From the NCBI RefSeq assembly GCF_019578655.1, contig NC_063256.1:32536342-32600341 (forward strand): a DNA stretch of 64,000 nt, read 5' to 3'. This document shows, in pieces, positions 23,008 through 33,059 of the stretch; the stretch's first letter is position 1, and the number at the start of each line of letters is the position of its first letter. The position numbers were made by a program, and so were the translations under genes. The notes under the pieces are model-generated. The model saw only the letters and a program-made list of their open reading frames with translations, had not been told where the DNA came from and did no database searches. The DNA comes from Ricinus communis (taxonomy: Eukaryota; Streptophyta; Magnoliopsida; Malpighiales; Euphorbiaceae).

Positions 23008-25669
23008 TGTCACGACCCCATCTTTGGGCCCGTGACCGACACTAGGGAATGGGTAGGCGTAAGGCCATCGAATCTCGTAGTAAGCCTGACACTCACTGAC
23101 TTAAATAAATCTCATCTCATTTAATATTATTGATTCCACAATTTTGTAACCATTAAATTTACACAATTAATTCGGTCTACCAGAAGAATTAGGCGAGACC
23201 CGAAATTACAAAGCATTACAACTGATACATCTACTATTTCAACTCCAGAGAATCTAAGATTTTACAAATAAACATACCAAATTAAATACACCACCTGATG
23301 ATGAAGGAGTCGAGTCACTAGATAAGAGTCGCGGGAAGACTAACAGTCACGGATATGAAAAATAGTAAAATTGAGACTGTTAGTCTCGAGAGTGAGGTAA
23401 AATTATATATCTAAAAACAGTTGCAAACACCTCAATAATATATTTATTTAATTTGAAATAAATACTAAGTCATGCAAAAATAAACGTGTCATGTCATGCT
23501 TAAACTGAATAAAATAATTTCTTTACACACTACGGGACGGAGTACTTCAGTAGAACCCTAATTCCAACACTAACATCTCAGTCAATCTCAACACTGACAT
23601 CTCGACTAATCTCAAATCTAACATCTCGGCTCTCTCATTCCAACAGAACTGGCGCCCAGAGAGCGAAGCTCGACCAGGGTCCTTAACTCCAGTCCGGTCA
23701 CTTAAAGTTCACTATCAGCCTTAGCCTTTCGGCTCTCTTATTCCAATAAGACTGGCGCCTAGAGAGCAAAGCTCAACCAGGGACCTTACCTCCAGTCTGG
23801 TCACTTAGGTTTCCAAATAAGCCAGCTCCTAGAGAGCAATGCTCGACCAGGGACCTTTACTCCGGCAACCACCCTCTACTAAGCCCAGAGAGCGATGCTC
23901 GACCAGGGCAAGTCCTAAAATTTCCTTTTAAATTTACCATTTTACCCCTTTTTCATCACTCACGGATTTATACCGGTGCACTCATCAAAATACTATGTTC
24001 TACTGCCGTCCCGTCCCGAGTCAACACAAAATCGATAAATTCAGTGATGACGAACATGATATATATGAATGGTAATCAAAAAGCATGATATACATATATA
24101 TGAATAATAATTAAATGAATAATTTAGACTTGCAATCAATTAATCACGATAACTATTTAAAATTGTACATGACATGTGCATAATAGATATATGATTTTAA
24201 CTCACAACTTTGGCGTCCTCCTAGCTCTGCTCCGGTGGCTCAGGTGGAGCGAGCCGAACTAACAGATTATCTAATCACGAAAAACAATTAATCAATAACA
24301 TCGAAACAATTGACAATTTAATCCTAGGTCTAGACTCCTAGGACAGACTATCTAAGAATTTCGACTCGGAAGAATTCTACCAAAATCCGGCAGAACCTCC
24401 CCTAAAACACAGACGTTTACCCTCCGTAAAACAGGTCCAGGACTTGCCAGAAAAACACTTCAAATATTCAACAATTTAATACAATGGGAGTCGGGTCGCC
24501 AAGACTTCACTATTTTCCCCAACTCCCCCACACAGCACAATTCACGACTATGGCAGGCAGTCTGACAAATAATTATTTTAGCTCATAAATATTTTCTAAT
24601 ACACAACACAATTCAATAAACATATAATTATACCAAAGAATTTCTAAAATCAACGGGCCAAAGAAAATTACTGAGACGTTTGATCGCTCGGTCGACTTGC
24701 TCCCAGCTGCCAGAGTCCGGTCGACGATCCGAACACACCAACGGACTCAAAACGACACGCTGATGACGATCCCCGCTTCCGATTTTTCGATTCAACCCCA
24801 GATCATCTGGATAGATTTATGGACGATCTCGGCCGTCGATTTGCAAACGGAGTCCGATTGCCACGAAACCGGTGCCATTGCGAAGCTTGAGCTGAGGAGA
24901 GTCCGCATATGTCCTCCAATCATCCAAAGCTCGCTGGAAAAGCCCAAAAACGCGGCTGCTATCCACTTTCTCTCTCCACCGTGAACTTCTATCTCCGGCC
25001 ACCATTCACGTCGCCGCTACCGCCAAAAGGAAGCTCTCGCCAAGGGGAGTCGATCGCCACTAGAATCGCGGCACGGCAAGGAAGTTTCACCGCCTTCCTC
25101 CTCGCTGGCCGCACTCGCCAACGCCAAGCACCTTCGGTCGGCATCACCGACGGGCCACCTACCTGGACGATGATGCCTACCCTCTCTCCTTTCCTTCCCC
25201 GACTCCTTCCTCTCCTTTTCTTTCTTCTTTCTTTTCCTTTCTTTCCTTATCGGTATTTAGCCCCTGAACTTTTCTTTAATTACTATCAATTTCACCCTGC
25301 AAAAAATCCAATTAACCCCTAATCTTTTTTTGGCCTTTCAATTAAGCCCTAACTATTTAATTTGGGCCAAATTAGAATTATTGAAGATACACAATTACAT
25401 ATATACCCTTGCCGACATATTTATTTACAATAATAACAAACATACAAATTTTCATTAAACCCCTATAATAATAAAATTATACTTTTAATCCTCCTCCCAA
25501 AATAAATTTTCAATTTAGTACTAACACACAATTAATTTAATTAATCAATTTGCTAACTATTTTTCAATTTAAAATTTAATATTACTAGCTAATTAAAATA
25601 TCAATTTCTCCAAAAATTCTTTTATAAAAACATCCTTACAAATTCTTCCATAATTTTCAAATATATAAT

Positions 25670-25709
<40 letters not shown>

Positions 25710-25953
25710 TTTGGAGAAAATTTGAATAACCAAAATATAATTTATTTCTTAAATAATTTACTTAATTAATTTCTTAAAGATCCAACTAATTGGGTATTGA
25801 AAAATAACTCCTTTAATTGTCTAACATTAAAATTTCCATTAAATCATTTCAAATTAAACCAAATAAAAATAAAGTAAAATTAATTTAAATAAAAACTCAT
25901 TTATTAATTATTATTAATATAATCATTATTAAATGAAAATTCTGGGTATTACA
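23008..25953 (-). repeat. Complete 3' LTR of the Ty3-gypsy element (2946 bp)
   Basis: Plus strand TGTCACGACC...GGGTATTACA; minus strand TGTAATACCC...GGTCGTGACA. It aligns end to end with the solo LTR at 60758-63699 (about 88% by eye at the left end). It contains four sub-repeats around GCTCGACCAGGG, a GC-rich block (24690-25260) that gives spurious open frames, an (AT)n(AC)n tract (25671-25709) and very AT-rich terminal parts. Confidence 0.92.
23640..23915. repeat. LTR sub-repeats (AGAGAGCGAAGCTCGACCAG type), four copies
   Basis: Four degenerate copies of AGAGAGC(G/A)A(A/T)GCTC(G/A)ACC followed by AGGG(A/T)CC lie at about 23656, 23760, 23831 and 23887. The first two are followed by CCAGTC(C/T)GGTCACTTA. 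The same array occurs at 61371-61620 in the related solo LTR, so it belongs to the LTR family. Confidence 0.85.
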
Positions 25954-26566
25954 TTCTCCCTCCCTTAACAAAAATTCGTCCTAGAATTTTAAAAGAAAAA
26001 GGGGCTCATACTAAGACTGAAACTAATAAGAATAGGAACCTCACATCTCCAGCTCAGCTTCTCGGGTACTTTCCTTGGCTGAAATATTCAATCACAAGAT
26101 CCATCGATAAAACCCTTAAGCAAAACTGGCGAACCTGAGAATCTGCGATCCTGACACAAAGTTCCTCTTTGACTGAAATCGAGAAGTCTCCTCTATTATC
26201 CAACATAGGGCCTACTGCGCCACAGATTCATTCTCACGGTAACTCAGCTTGTCATCCAGGGAATCCTAAGCTAACACCATTACTTTGAAAGATTTACTTG
26301 TTTATTTACTTTATAATTATCACTGATAAAAGTTTTATTATCTTGAAAAACACTTTTGTAAAATCGAAAAATCTCTAGCCATCTTTTTTACATAAAATTT
26401 TTACAATATCGCGCACCAGGGTGATGATGCCCCCTATCACCAAGGGTTGCAATGCACGATGTATGATGCATGCCCTAAAAATGAATTATGAAATTGTGAA
26501 TGCCTAACAATGAAATGCCATAATAAATTCTTTCGGGACTGGGCGCAATATTGTATTTAAAGAAAA
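25954..26566 (-). pseudogene. Ty3-gypsy pol 3' end, polypurine tract and internal non-coding remnant
   Basis: Directly inside the 3' LTR the minus strand reads GTTAAGGGAGGGAGAA (polypurine tract, 25954-25969), preceded by codons for D-E-F-L-L-R-E-G-E. Further in, degenerate text (SAKESTREAELEM) resembles the E-A-T-W-E-x-E-x-E-M stretch at the end of chromovirus polyproteins. 26286-26566 is non-coding, with a GGTTGCAATGCACGATG-type segment. It joins the truncated 5' LTR at 26567. Family assignment of the coding scrap is tentative; the polypurine tract is clear. Confidence 0.65.
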
Positions 26567-26644
26567 TACTAGCTAATTAAAATGCCAATTTCTCCAAAAA
26601 TTCTTTTATAAAAATATCCTTACAAATTCTTCTATAATTCTCCA

Positions 26645-26700
<56 letters not shown>
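26567..26700 (-). repeat. 5' LTR remnant ending in the (AT)n tract at the viral junction
   Basis: ACTAGCTAATTAAAATGCC and the following 90 bp repeat LTR positions 25583-25680 with few differences. They end in a long (AT)n run (26653-26700), which is also present in the intact LTR (25671-25694). The viral sequence starts at the next base. Confidence 0.9.
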
Positions 26701-26701
<1 letters not shown>

Positions 26702-26940
26702 CGATTTCCATAATCACATCATCGAAGATAGTGATTTCCTCACTATTTACTAATCCTTTAGACCTTGAAGACTCAGAGGTAGAAGAGTTTGAAAAAGAAA
26801 AAGATCTACAGAGAAGAGGTTCTAAATTTATTTTAAAATAAATCAAAATAACTTTCTAAACAAACGTGGACCAAGCAACCAGATTTATTGCCCTTAAATC
26901 AGTCGGGACTTACTACTGTGCATAAATGAACAAGTTTATT
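26701..26940 (-). pseudogene. Viral ORF1 N-terminal fragment (copy A), mate of an inverted duplicate
   Basis: The minus frame down to 26703 contains a serine-rich SFSNSSTSESSRSKGLVN stretch and ends at the (AT)n junction. The same text is found on the plus strand at 28700-28912, so the two copies are inverted relative to each other. Its place after the leader and primer-site relic suggests the start of ORF1, upstream of the movement-protein domain. No start codon is clear. Confidence 0.6.
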
Positions 26941-27019
26941 TAATAGAGATATGATGCAGTTTAAAATGATTCTAAAATCTCTTATATGTAAATAACTTTT
27001 TCTTCCCAGGAACCCTGTA

Positions 27020-27032
27020 GGCTCTAGGACCA
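27020..27032 (-). promoter_or_regulatory. Degenerate Met-tRNA primer-binding site (viral)
   Basis: The minus strand reads TGGTCCTAGAGCC, matching 10 of 13 bases of the caulimovirid consensus TGGTATCAGAGCC. It lies about 480 nt downstream of promoter copy A and before the ORF1 fragment, the expected place. The match is too weak to be certain. Confidence 0.4.
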
Positions 27033-27059
27033 AGGAGAGACTAACTTAAGGGATCTGGC

Positions 27060-27245
27060 CATTATGAGCTTCTCTGATAGTATAACAAGTTTCTGATGTG
27101 CAGGATCCTCAGACGAGGCAAGCACATAATTTAATGAAAAATAAATTCCTACCAAAGCTAGGCCTATCCAAATGAAAGGAGAGACTAACAAGTTTCTGAT
27201 GAGCAGGATCCTCAGACGAGGCAAGCACAGAGCATACACTTATTA
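27060..27245. repeat. Leader repeats of copy A
   Basis: Two units of about 60 bp share ACAAGTTTCTGATG, then GCAGGATCCTCAGACGAGGC and AAGCACA. Related units lie at 30872-30997 in copy B. They lie in the viral leader region; role unknown. Confidence 0.8.
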
Positions 27246-27507
27246 AAGACTATAAACAACAATGTAGAATGAAAATAATAAATTCTTATTGATAAACAAA
27301 TTTATAAATTTTGAAATGAAAGCTTTTAAATGAAAGCTTTAAACAAAGAAATATAACTTACAAGAGTAGTAGAATACGAGAGGAAGGTGTTTTCTCTCTC
27401 TTTTTCTCACTATCACTCTCTTCTTACTAAATTTCTTATGGTAGGACTTGAAGAATACAAGAGTTTCTTGTAATTTTTCAGTCTGCCTTCCTTTTTGGTA
27501 GCTCTTC

Positions 27508-27515
27508 TATTTATA
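27508..27515 (-). promoter_or_regulatory. Viral pregenomic promoter TATA box (copy A)
   Basis: CTCTATAAATAGAAG on the minus strand, downstream of the second ORF and upstream of a long leader: the place of the pregenomic-RNA promoter in caulimovirids. The same sequence recurs at 31253-31260. Confidence 0.65.
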
Positions 27516-27785
27516 GAGGTCTTCAGCCTTGAGCCTCAATAATTCTTGCTTTGGATGCTTTTGATAATGGAGTCCCGTCTTTACTGAAAAGAAGTAGGAA
27601 TTATCTGCCATGCTTCATTATTGAGGAATCTTCATCATTTTCTTTAAAAAAGTAACGGTGCAGAGTCTTTAGTCTTTTTTTTCTTTTTAAAAAGACCTTT
27701 TTTTTTATTATTGGGTATTTGGCCCATTGGAGAATTATAATGGGTTGCCATTTCTGGTTTTCAACCCAATGGCTTTTCAAGGATA

Positions 27786-28536
27786 TCATTTGATGGGCCT
27801 AAATATCCCAAAACAGTCATCTTCATTCGAGTCATCATCTAAATCAATTGCTGCTGAGCTGTTGCTAGAAGAGGAAGATGAAGCTTTAGATTTTTCTTTT
27901 GAAGAGGCGGTCTCTGACACCTGTTTGATCAATTGTAAGAAATCTTTTTCTGTTTGAGCTGCCACTAGCTTTGGAATAATGAAAGACTTCTGTGCTAGGA
28001 AGGTAGTTTGTTCTTTGGGAGCTGGCAAGAAGCTATTATTTATAAAAAAACTTTGTACCATCTTTGGAGATAGTTTTTTTTGGTGCTTGAATTTATCCCA
28101 CCATTTAACTTTGAACCTTCGGGCAAGGATGATTTCTCCATCTGCTGTTTGGTTGAAATAAAAAACCACACACATACCCATAGGAGGAAGAAGTTTGAAC
28201 AAAATAAAAGGAAGGAAAACATCTTTCTATTTTGTTGGGTTTGTAGTGAGCTTTGAATAGATTAAACAAAGGGAGAACTTCTGGTATTATAGTTTCTGGA
28301 ACGTTGCCATAATAATTCCACCATTGTTTAAACCAATATGAAAATTTGGAAATTTGGATTGTGCTTGTGTCGAAGTAGAAAAGCCAAGAATGGCTATATC
28401 CTTCATTTTGTAAAAGAAAGGTATTAAACCAAGCTTGTTGGTAATCCCAATAGTTGAAAGTTGTATTTAGGCTTGAAGGGTAGGTATTTTGGAGGGAGGT
28501 TGGAAAAGATCTTGACGAGTGTAAATCCATTGCCAT
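27786..28536 (-). pseudogene. Viral second ORF, copy A (3' part)
   Basis: This copy repeats the C-terminal half of copy B (31546-32290) with frameshifts and stops. The last 138 codons (28202-27786) are open and end in a serine run, an acidic D-L-D-D-D-S-N-E-D-D patch and a short FGIFRPIK tail. The protein has no family I recognise; Florendovirus ORF2 likewise has no assigned function. At the 5' side it is fused to an RNase H fragment through loss of about 820 bp relative to copy B. Confidence 0.7.
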
Positions 28537-28697
28537 CTGGCAAAAATCTGTTTTAAAGCTATATTTTGAACATTTTTTTGCAATACTTCTATTGTGGATT
28601 TACAATCAATCCTTAAAAGAAATTTTTGATTTAAAATGTCACTTTGAAATTTTGAAATGCATAATACTATTGAAATAATTTCTTTTTTTATAGTCAT
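28537..28697 (-). pseudogene. Viral RNase H fragment (copy A)
   Basis: KKEIISIVLCISKFQSD and FLLRIDCKS match the copy B RNase H (33282-33132) closely. Upstream it is joined to unrelated viral sequence near 28700, and downstream it is cut at ARWQ and fused to the second ORF. Only about 50 residues of the domain remain. Confidence 0.8.
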
Positions 28698-28699
28698 TT

Positions 28700-28912
28700 A
28701 TGCACAGTAGTAAGTCCCGTCTGATTTAAGGGCAGTAAATCTGGTGGCTTGGTCCATGTTTGTTTAGAAAGTTATTTTGATTTATTTTAAAATGAATTTA
28801 GAACCTCTTTTCTGTAGATCTTCTTCTTTTTCAAACTCTTCTACCTCTGAGTCTTCAAGGTCTAAAGGATTAGTAAATAGTGAAGAGATCACTATCGAAG
28901 ATTTTACAAAGC
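28700..28912 (+). repeat. Inverted duplicate of the viral ORF1 N-terminal fragment
   Basis: In reverse complement it matches 26717-26935, including the serine-rich SNSSTSESSRSKGL coding text and the CAGTAGTAAGTCCCG block. Flanking viral genes on both sides are on the minus strand, so this piece was inverted during or after integration. Confidence 0.85.
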
Positions 28913-29930
28913 ACATTAATAAAGTTTTCTAGGACGTTTTTAGAAACCTTAAGATTTTGAAAATTATTTTCTTCTACAAAATCAGAATCACTATTTTGTT
29001 TAAGAATCAAGCTTTAGAGCAAAACAGAATTATTTTGTTGTTTTTCTTTTAATTCTTTGAGTTATATTTTAATAGTTTTAATTTCTTTTTAGAGTTCTTG
29101 GATAGTAGGGAGAGGGTTCTTTAGCTTTTTCCCTTTTTTCCAAGATCATAGTAAGATCATAGGTGTTCTTACTAGAAGAAGGGATGAGGGTTTCAGTTTT
29201 TATAATTTCTTTCAAAACTTGTTTTTGAATTTGAGGGTCATTAATATACTTGACGACTTCAAGAAGAGCTTCTTGTTGCCTAGTGAGCATATTAATATTT
29301 TTTAGAATATCATCTAATTCCGATTCAGAATATTCGGATGAGGTTTTAATTTCATCAATTTGAAACTCTTCCTCGTCATTTGAAAATTCTGATTCAGTGG
29401 TATCAACTAGAAGAGCTGAAATTTTGCTCAAAATTTCTTCTATTTGGAGCTCGCTTTTCTGTTTGACTTATTTCTCTTGGATGACCAGTGTTGGGGATCG
29501 GAGAGGTCAAGACTGTATGAGGTTTTTGAATTTAGCTTTCTATCCTAACAAGCTGTTTTCCTATTGTGTTAAGATAGGTGTTTAAAAAATTGTTATGCTG
29601 AACAATATTTTTGACATTTTTCTCAAGCTCTTCTCCTACTAATTTGTAAGGTGCGGCTTCAATTTCATTTTCTCCATGAGAAATGGTTATTTTCCTAAGG
29701 GGAGGATATTCAGACTGGATGGTTTGGTTTTCTTCGACCTTCCATTCTGGAGCCTTGTTCCTTACAGTTACAAGACTAATGAGTTTTTCTTTGAAAGGAT
29801 AAAAGATACTATTTTCTTTGCAATAAATCTGAAACCAATCAAAAAATTTAATTTGGATTCTGTTTTGTATGCAAAATTGGTAGTATCCTTCTTGGATACT
29901 TTCTTTTTCTTGTAGAAAATGTTTAAAAAA
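28913..29930 (-). pseudogene. Viral ORF1 segment after the movement protein (coiled-coil-like)
   Basis: Minus-strand text from about 29930 includes EEKLISLVTVRN-like and SEYPPLRKITISHGENE blocks, then VGEELEKNVKNIVQ. The 29431-29078 frame is acidic and charged (SEFSNDEEEFQIDE, SELDDILKNINMLTRQQEALLEVV), with heptad-like spacing typical of a coiled coil. Reading continues, with stops, to about 28913, where it meets the inverted piece. It lies between the movement-protein and capsid regions of a caulimovirid polyprotein. No capsid zinc finger is present. Exact role unknown. Confidence 0.6.
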
Positions 29931-30864
29931 CTAACGTTTTTTGGAATGGTTTTTCTTTGAATAGAAATCTTCATGTAAAAGTTTTTTATTGATTTGAAAA
30001 TCTTTTGAAATTATATTGATTTCTGCTTCTAGATTTTGAGTTATTGCAGATGGTGATGGTGAAGAGGGGGTAGAGACAGTCTCTATATCATCATCATTCT
30101 TTGGTTCATTGTAAACAAGTCTAGGGACATTGCTTTGATAATCAACATTTTGTAATATGGTGTTTGAGCTTGGTATATCAGATGTTGAAAATCTTGGTTG
30201 TGTTTGCGATGAAGCTGGTTCTTTGTAAGGGACATAAATAACAGAAGGTATATTTGATACCCTTCCAATATCTATGGTCGAGATTGAAGAATTATCATCA
30301 GAAAATCTAGAAGAAGTTGATTTCCTGTTGAATGTAATCTTGACTTTCCCATCTGGAAACTGGGTTATGTTTCTGAGATTGGTATTTGGTTCTGTCTGCT
30401 TTGGTGATTCAGGTTGGGTTGCTCCTTCAAGGATCCATTCTTCTGGAAGAGTGATATCTTTCCATTGAATAGTTTTTGGAATAGTTGCATTGGATTTAGA
30501 AAGATCTGTTTGGAGGAATAAGGTTTCTTCTTTTGGTGAGTGAGGTTTGTGTTCCGAACCAAAAGCAGAAATCATGGCTTTGTAATGTATTTTGAAAATC
30601 AATACTATCGGAATAGATCCTTCAAGCATTTTGTAATTATGTGTTTTTATTTGGAGAACAATGCTCTTTAAAATATTTTTGTCATTTAAAGAAATTGTAA
30701 TATTTGGAAAAAAAATTGAAAGAAATTGGTCCTTTATTAAGGCTTGACTCAACAGTACCTAATAAAGAATCATAGAAATTTGTAAACCTAGCATCTCTCA
30801 GGACTGCTAAGATGGAAGTATCTAAACCTTCTCTGGTAAGGAGTTTTATTCCTACCTTGGACAA
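29931..30864 (-). pseudogene. Viral movement-protein domain (30K-type), broken
   Basis: Two overlapping minus frames (30864-30682 and 30752-29931) together show the caulimovirid movement-protein pattern. The first has LLTREGLDTSILAVLRDARF and LLGTVESSLNKGPISFNFF. The second, after a frameshift near 30720, has a PNITISLND...THNY block and then ITLPEEWILEGATQP. Such proteins enlarge plasmodesmata for cell-to-cell spread. A long serine- and proline-rich tail follows. The N-terminus is cut at 30864, where leader repeats begin, and no ATG is present there. Confidence 0.78.
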
Positions 30865-30865
30865 G

Positions 30866-31486
30866 GCCTATGTGGAGGATCCTCAGACGAGGCAAGCACA
30901 GAGCATACACTTGTTAAAGACAAGGAGAGACTAACAAGTTTCTGATGTGCAGGACCTTCAGACGAGGCAAGCACAGAGCATACACTTGTTAAAGACTATA
31001 AACAACAATGTAGAATGAAAATAACAAATTCTTATTGATAAATAAATTTACAAGCTTTGAAATGAAAGCTTTTAAATGAAAGCTTTAAACAAAGAAATAT
31101 AACTTACAAGAGTAGTAGAATACAAGAGGAAGGTGTTTTCTCTCTCTTTTCTCACTATCACTCTCTTCTTACTATATTTCTTATGGTAGGACTTGAAGAA
31201 TACAAGAGTTTCTTGTGATTTTTCAGTCTGCCTTCTTTTTTGGTAGCTCTTCTATTTATAGAGGTCTTCAGCCTTGAACCTCAATAATTCTTGCTTTGGA
31301 TGCTTTTTATAATGGATTGAGGGGCTCCACGTCTTTACTGAAAAGAAGCAAGAATTGTCTGCCATGCTTCATTATTGAGGAATCTTCATCATTTTCTTTA
31401 AAAAAGTAACGGTGCAGAGTTTTTTGTCTTTTTTCTCTTTTTGAAAAGACTTTTTATTTATTTATTATTATTGGGTATTTGGCCCA
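30866..31486 (-). promoter_or_regulatory. Viral promoter/leader region, copy B
   Basis: It repeats 27180-27730 with a few differences: TATA box (31253-31260), a leader with CATTTAAAAGCTTTCATTT-type palindromic text, and two 60-bp repeats (30872-30997). It precedes the movement-protein fragment. Copy B lacks the primer-site relic because it is joined directly to the truncated movement-protein frame. Confidence 0.75.
31253..31260 (-). promoter_or_regulatory. Viral pregenomic promoter TATA box (copy B)
   Basis: CTCTATAAATAGAAG on the minus strand, identical to copy A, about 230 bp after the end of the second ORF. Confidence 0.65.
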
Positions 31487-31545
31487 TTGCAAAATTATCA
31501 TGGGCTACCATTTCTAGTTTTCAACTCAAGGGCTTTACAAGGATA

Positions 31546-33009
31546 TCATTTGATGGGCCTAAATATCTCGAAACAGTCATCTTCATTCGAGTCACCATCT
31601 AAATCAATTGCTGCTGAGCTGGTGCTGGAAGAGGAAGATGAAGCTTTAGATTTTCCTTTTGAAGAGGCGGTCTCTGACAACTGTTTGATCAATTGTAAGA
31701 AATCTTCTTCTGTTTGAGCCGCCGCTAGCTTTGGAATAATGAAAGACTTCTGTGCTAGGAAGGTAGTTTGTTCTTTGGGAGCTGGCAAGAAGCTATTTTT
31801 TGTAAGAAAATTTTGTACTATCTTAGAAATAGTTTTTCTTGGTGGTTGAATTTATCCCACCATTAAACTTTGAACCTTCGAGCAAGGATGATTTATCTAT
31901 CTGCTGCTTGGTTGAAATGGAAATACCATACACATACCCATGGGAGGAAGAAGTTTGAACAAAATAAAAGTAAGAGAGGAAAACATCTTTCTATTTGTTG
32001 GGTTTGTAGTGAGCTTTGAATAGATTAAACAAAGGGATAACTTATGGTATTATGGTTTCTGGAACGTTGTCATAATAATTCCACCATTGTTTAAACCAAT
32101 ATGGAATTTTGGAAGTTTGGATTATGCTTGTGTCGAAGTAGAAAAGCCAAGAATGGCTCTGTCCTTCATTTTGTAAAAGAAAGGTATTAAACCAAGCTTG
32201 TTGGTAATCCCAATAGTTAAAAGTTGTATTTAGACTTGAAGGGCAGGTGTTTTGGAGGGAGGTTGGAAAAGATCTTGACGAGTGTAAATCAATTCCCCAA
32301 TCAGAAGGGTGAAGGATTCTTTGGATGGTGCATGTGGAATATGCTGGGTCTTTGTGGTCTTTATGCTTTTTGAAGTGTTTGAATTTTGCAGAACCAGTTA
32401 CCTCTAGGATAGACTGGTAATAAGATTGGAGTTTTGTTTTATTCCAGGGTTTAAAGTACCATCCTGGAGGAAAAACTTTTGAAACTAATTTTGAGGGGCT
32501 TTCTGTACAGAATCCTTCCTTAATAGTTAAAATACTTTGAAAGTTTTGCTTTTCTACATATTTATTGGTTTTGAAAAGTTTTTTTGAGACAAAATTATTT
32601 CTTGTGAGTTAGGCTTTGAAATACTTTGAGAGTATTGAGATAGGTTTTGAGGAAAAATTACTATCTCAGATTTTGAAACAGGGATAAAGAGTATACCTTT
32701 ACCTTTTTTTGAAGAGGAGAATGACTTTAGAGAAATTTCTGGCTGGACTTCAGCCACAGGTACTTTCTTTGAATATTCTTCGACCATCTTTAAAAACTCG
32801 GGAGTTTACTGTGCAAGTCACTCCTGAATTTGGAATTACTTTTGGGCCGGGTCTTCTTTGCTTTTGTCTATTTTTTTTTAGATGATCTCAGTCCAGGTTC
32901 TGATAGGCTTTGAAGAGGAGGGTAAAATCTCCTTTTTTGGGCTTTGAACAGCTTTTGTATTTGTTGTTGGCTTTTTTTCTTTATCTTTTGCTCTCGTTTT
33001 TCTCGGCAT
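31546..33009 (-). pseudogene. Viral second ORF, copy B (longest copy)
   Basis: An ATG at 33009, about 50 nt past the end of RNase H, opens a lysine-rich N-terminus (MPRKTRAKDKEKK). Stops and shifts follow. Recognisable open parts are 32787-32554 and 31788-31546, the latter with the serine run, acidic patch and FEIFRPIK tail. The coding capacity is roughly 480 codons. No enzymatic motif is seen. A separate ORF after RNase H is the trait that favours Florendovirus over Petuvirus. Its function is unknown. Confidence 0.68.
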
Positions 33010-33059
33010 TGTCACTCCTGTTTTTGAAGGAACTCTCTGGTTAGAAATTCTGGTATTGA

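Noticed and set aside
24697..25322. Open frames of 95, 62 and 137 codons in a GC-rich block
   Set aside because: They lie inside the Ty3-gypsy LTR. The related LTR at 62340-62980 has open frames with different boundaries and sequence, so they reflect base composition, not a gene.
26577..26846. 89-codon frame ending in an Ile-Tyr run
   Set aside because: The Ile-Tyr run is the (AT)n tract translated. Only the part above 26703 is viral coding text. The same artefact occurs at 60184-60372 and 16009-16296.
27727..27957. Plus-strand frames at 27727 and 31487 that look alike (76 codons each)
   Set aside because: They are antisense shadows of the duplicated viral second ORF; their similarity follows from the duplication.
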